From NCBI GenBank assembly GCA_947478805.1, contig CANJXQ010000026.1, positions 1 to 34,954 of the forward strand: a DNA stretch of 34,954 nt. Direction: 5' to 3'. The position numbers were made by a program, and so were the translations under genes. The stretch is from Betaproteobacteria bacterium. Lineage in GTDB: Bacteria > Pseudomonadota > Gammaproteobacteria > Burkholderiales > SG8-39. Below are positions 32,353 through 34,954 of the stretch, in pieces (position 1 is the stretch's first letter; the number at the start of each line of letters is the position of its first letter). The notes beneath the pieces are model-generated. The model was given only the letters and a program-made list of their open reading frames with translations. It was not told the origin of the DNA and searched no databases.

Positions 32353-33537
32353 ATGCCTGACGCCGTTCCAAGCTTCCCCTTTGCCCGTTCCCACCCGCTG
32401 CAGCCGCCGCCACAGCTCATCCGGCTGCTGGCCGAGTCTCCGGTGTCGCAAGTCCGTCTGGAAAACGGGCAACGCGTGTGGCTGGTGCTGCGTCACGCCG
32501 ATGTGCGCTCTCTAATGACCGACCCGCGGATCAGCGCCGACTCGACGCGGCCCGGTTTCCCGCCGATCGGGCCTTCCGGCGCCAATCCGAACCTGCGCAC
32601 CTTTCCCAGGCGAGATCCCCCCGAGCACACCGCACAGCGCCGCATGGTTGCATCCGAATTCTCGCCCGAGCGTGTCGAGGCGCTCAGGCCAAGGGTGAAA
32701 CGGATCGCATCCGACCTCATGGATGCCATGCTCAGCCGCACACCGCCCGTGGACTTCGTCCAATGCGTGGCCCTGCCACTGCCCACCCGGGTGATTTCGG
32801 GCATCTTGGGCGTGCCCTACGAGGACCATGACCTGTTCCAGGCATTCGAGGCGGCGGTCATGTCGCTCGATCCCGCCGAGTCGGCTCGCGGTGCGCGCGA
32901 GGAAATCGAGTACCTCGACCGGCTCGTCAAAGACAAGGCCGCGCATGGCGATGACGACCTGATCAGCCGCTTGATCGCCGAACAGGTCCGACCCGGGCAC
33001 CTGACGCACGAAGAACTCGTGCGCATGGTGCGCACTTTGCTGAGTGCCGGCCACGAAAGCACCGCGAACATGACCGCGCTCAGCGTGCTGAGCCTGCTGC
33101 TCGACCCGGCATCACGCGAGCAGCTTCGGGGTGACCCGGGACTCGCCGGCAATGCGGTGCTGGAACTGCTGCGCATGCACAGCATCTTTCATCTGTTCTC
33201 ACCGCGCGTCGCCATTGCGGACATCGCCGTGGGCGGGAACACCATCCGCGCAGGCGAAGGCGTGATCCTGTCGCTGCTCGGAGCCAACCACGACCCGCGA
33301 GCCTTTCCCGATCCGCACAAGCTGGACCTCACGCGCGACGCGCGCCAGCAAATGGCACTCGGGTTCGGCGCCCACCATTGCCTGGGGCAGGGGCTGGCCC
33401 GCATGGAACTGGCAGAGATCGTGCCGATGGTGTTCGAGCGCGCGCCGGGCTTGAAGCTGGCAGTACCCTTCGAATCGCTGCGGTTCAGGACCGACAAATC
33501 CACCTATGGCGTCCATGAACTGCCGGTGACCTGGTAG
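32353..33537 (+). CDS. cytochrome P450 (second)
   Basis: A 394-residue soluble P450, distinct from the one at 4619-5887. Motifs are C-helix DPPEHTAQRR (88-97, His91), I-helix AGHEST (232-237) with the acid/alcohol pair Glu235-Ser/Thr, ExxR (E271-L-L-R274) and heme loop LGFGAHHCLGQGLAR with Cys343. The length and the AGHEST/FGAHHCLG style resemble CYP105/CYP107-like enzymes of actinomycete type, though the subfamily is not certain. The redox partner is not nearby. The start ATG 32353 has a weak ribosome site. It is convergent with the Bug receptor gene (19 bp between stops). Confidence 0.95.
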   Translation: MPDAVPSFPFARSHPLQPPPQLIRLLAESPVSQVRLENGQRVWLVLRHADVRSLMTDPRISADSTRPGFPPIGPSGANPNLRTFPRRDPPEHTAQRRMVASEFSPERVEALRPRVKRIASDLMDAMLSRTPPVDFVQCVALPLPTRVISGILGVPYEDHDLFQAFEAAVMSLDPAESARGAREEIEYLDRLVKDKAAHGDDDLISRLIAEQVRPGHLTHEELVRMVRTLLSAGHESTANMTALSVLSLLLDPASREQLRGDPGLAGNAVLELLRMHSIFHLFSPRVAIADIAVGGNTIRAGEGVILSLLGANHDPRAFPDPHKLDLTRDARQQMALGFGAHHCLGQGLARMELAEIVPMVFERAPGLKLAVPFESLRFRTDKSTYGVHELPVTW

Positions 33538-33556
33538 GTAACCGGCGAGAACCTGA

Positions 33557-34546
33557 TCAGGACTCCGGCTTCAGGCCAGCCGCCTGCAGCACGCGCCCGA
33601 ATTTCTCGAAGTCGGTCGCGATGCGCCGGGTAAAGTCTTCCGGCGTGCCGCCACCGGACTCCACGCCGTTGTTCGCCATGAGTTGTTTCCACTCGGCTGT
33701 CTGCATGATGGCGCGCAGCTCCGCGGTGAGGCGTGCATGGGCCTCGGCCGGGGTGCCGGCGGGCGCGGCCAGGCCCGTCCATGACTCCAGTTCGAACCCG
33801 GGCACCGTCTCCGAGATGGCGGGAATCGCTGGCAGCGAGGCAAGCCGCTCGCGCGAAGTCACGCCGACGGCCCGCAGCCGCCCGCCTTCGATCAGGGCCT
33901 TGGGCGAGGCATAACTGTCAAAGGAAAAACTCACATCGCCTCCCGCCACGGCGCGATGCATTTCAAGCGCGTCCTTGAACGGCACGTTGCTGATGGCCGT
34001 GCCGGTCATCTGCTTCAGCAACTCGGCCGCCAGGTGCGTCGCACTGCCGTTGCCGATGGAGCCGACGAACAGCTTGCCCGGATTGGACTTTGCATAGGCA
34101 ATCAATTCGGACATGGTCCTGGCGGGGAAGCCCTGCGCCACCGTGAGCACCATCGGCCCTGAGTACATCAGTGAAATGGGGGCAAAGTCCTTGCGGATAT
34201 CGAAGGGGAAATTCTTCACCAGAAAGGGTTGCGCCACCAGCGCGGAGGCAAGGTTGCCGATGGTGTAGCCGTCGGGAGTCGCCTGCCTGAGCGCATTGGC
34301 GCCGATCACCGCGCTCGCGCCCGGGCGGTTTTCAACGACGACGGGTTGCTTCACCCGGTCAGCGAGGCGAATGCCGAGAAAGCGCGTGGTCGTATCGGCC
34401 GCGCTGCCTGGAGCGAACGGCACGATGATCCGAACGGCCCGGTTAGGAAACTCCTGGGCGGATACGCGCCAAGGCAACCCGCCCGCCGCCAGCATGAACC
34501 CCGCAGTCGCAACTGCAACCAGTAATTTCTGTCCACACGATCGCAT
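33557..34546 (-). CDS. Bug/TctC-family periplasmic solute receptor
   Basis: A 329-residue tripartite-tricarboxylate-type receptor. The signal peptide (KLLVAVATAGFMLAAGGLPW to VSAQ) is followed by FPNRAVRIIVPFAPGSAADT, the ligand-binding first loop of the family, then RPGASAVIGANALRQATPDGYT, the second loop, and later MSELIAYAKSNPGKLFVGS and NVPFKDALEMHRAVAGGDV. Such receptors bind carboxylates or amides and are hugely expanded as orphans in Bordetella/Burkholderiales. No TctAB membrane genes are present. ATG 34546 is chosen (AAGAGGT 5 nt upstream) over a GTG one codon earlier. Confidence 0.96.
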   Translation of the reverse strand: MRSCGQKLLVAVATAGFMLAAGGLPWRVSAQEFPNRAVRIIVPFAPGSAADTTTRFLGIRLADRVKQPVVVENRPGASAVIGANALRQATPDGYTIGNLASALVAQPFLVKNFPFDIRKDFAPISLMYSGPMVLTVAQGFPARTMSELIAYAKSNPGKLFVGSIGNGSATHLAAELLKQMTGTAISNVPFKDALEMHRAVAGGDVSFSFDSYASPKALIEGGRLRAVGVTSRERLASLPAIPAISETVPGFELESWTGLAAPAGTPAEAHARLTAELRAIMQTAEWKQLMANNGVESGGGTPEDFTRRIATDFEKFGRVLQAAGLKPES

Positions 34547-34590
34547 CACTGACCTCTTTCCGGAATGGGGCGTTCATCCTGCAATTGTTT

Positions 34591-34602
34591 GGTGGGCCCA
34601 CC
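34591..34602. promoter_or_regulatory. 12-bp perfect palindrome upstream of the Bug receptor
   Basis: GGTGGGCCCACC, self-complementary over its whole length, lies 45 bp upstream of the receptor ATG, just before a sharply AT-rich tract (about 34608-34670). It is a possible operator; short palindromes also arise by chance. Confidence 0.25.
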
Positions 34603-34807
34603 TTCCACCGAATAATGATTTTATCATCATGATTTAAATGAATAGTTTGCTTTTGTATATATTTTTATATGCCCAACTGTATGCCCCTAAAGCGTTGCTT
34701 GGAGCAGGGGAGGCAGACAAATGTCTACCACTTTGCCTTACGCCACTCCCACGGCGGCACTGGCTTGTCATCAACACTATCGGTTACGTTCAATGCCGAT
34801 CAAACCA

Positions 34808-34954
34808 TTACGGTCCTGCCAAGAATTTTTGAAACGCTTTTGCCTGTGGGCTTGTCTGCCGCACAACTCCGACCCGATGACTCGGCGTCAAGCCTAATTC
34901 TTTCATTAGCTGTACGACGCGATTTAAGGCTTTATCCGCCATCGAAAAGTACAG
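34808..34954 (-). CDS. C-terminal fragment resembling a P27-type phage terminase small subunit (cut by window edge)
   Basis: The frame entering from the right edge on the minus strand stays open for 48 codons to TAA at 34808-34810. It includes VQLMKELGLTPSHRVGVVRQ and ends KAFQKFLAGP. The 'L..ELGLTPS.R' end resembles the C-terminus of P27-family small terminase subunits as I remember it. Codon use is AT-richer than the rest of the window, which suits a phage origin. The remaining protein lies outside the window, so this call is tentative; another phage or hypothetical protein is possible. Confidence 0.45.
   Translation of the reverse strand: MYFSMADKALNRVVQLMKELGLTPSHRVGVVRQTSPQAKAFQKFLAGP

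Noticed and set aside
34638-34832. 64-codon plus-strand frame in the AT-rich right end
   Set aside because: No ribosome site, no family resemblance, and it overlaps the better supported minus-strand fragment.

Overview
The window is high-GC DNA from a proteobacterium, most likely a betaproteobacterium of the Burkholderiales type. The pointers are a Bug/TctC-type solute receptor, the gene order urtABCDE-ureDABCEFG, FixL/FixJ-like regulators and many catabolic-looking oxidoreductases. The taxonomic call is inference. The edges look mobile: an IS630-type transposase start at the left end and, at the right end, a lower-GC stretch with the last 48 codons of what resembles a phage small terminase.

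Positions 237-2725 hold a TPR/beta-barrel outer-membrane protein divergent from a Rossmann/DUF2520 protein. Positions 2756-8493 hold the most striking part. Two genes are each interrupted by an in-frame TGA that is followed at once by Gly-Ser-Cys, so each reads U-G-S-C if TGA is selenocysteine. Both TGAs are followed by a perfect stem-loop whose loop starts 17-18 nt downstream and has G as its second base, as expected for a bacterial SECIS. One gene (2756-4483, minus) fuses the UGSC domain to a large C-terminal domain. The other (6881-7471, plus) is a stand-alone UGSC domain and overlaps by ATGA a separate gene (7468-8493) homologous to that C-terminal domain. Between the two loci lie a cytochrome P450 and a short-chain dehydrogenase. 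No selA, selB, selC or selD is seen in the window.

Positions 8494-14276 hold a palindrome-rich spacer, a prepilin-like protein, a thiolase-fold protein without the usual nucleophilic Cys, and a three-gene run: periplasmic binding protein, metal-dependent amidohydrolase, and an isopropylmalate-dehydrogenase-like protein that has lost the catalytic Tyr and Lys. Positions 14404-17152 encode a FixJ-like response regulator and a CHASE/PAS histidine kinase.

Positions 17610-29048 (minus strand) are a complete urea module: a urea ABC importer (urtABCDE) followed by urease structural and maturation genes (ureDABC, ureEFG). A sigma-54 promoter with an NtrC-like site lies upstream of urtA, which suggests nitrogen-limitation control. 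UreE carries an unusually long His-rich tail.

Positions 29432-34546 hold an atypical response regulator, phosphatidylserine decarboxylase, a bicupin divergent from a second P450, and a Bug-type receptor. Three intergenic elements (4539-4608, 14278-14354, 19778-19902) share a two-hairpin core and always sit 1-10 nt after a stop codon, with the gene-specific hairpin arm repeated on the far side of the core. They look like an undescribed 3'-UTR or terminator-associated repeat.
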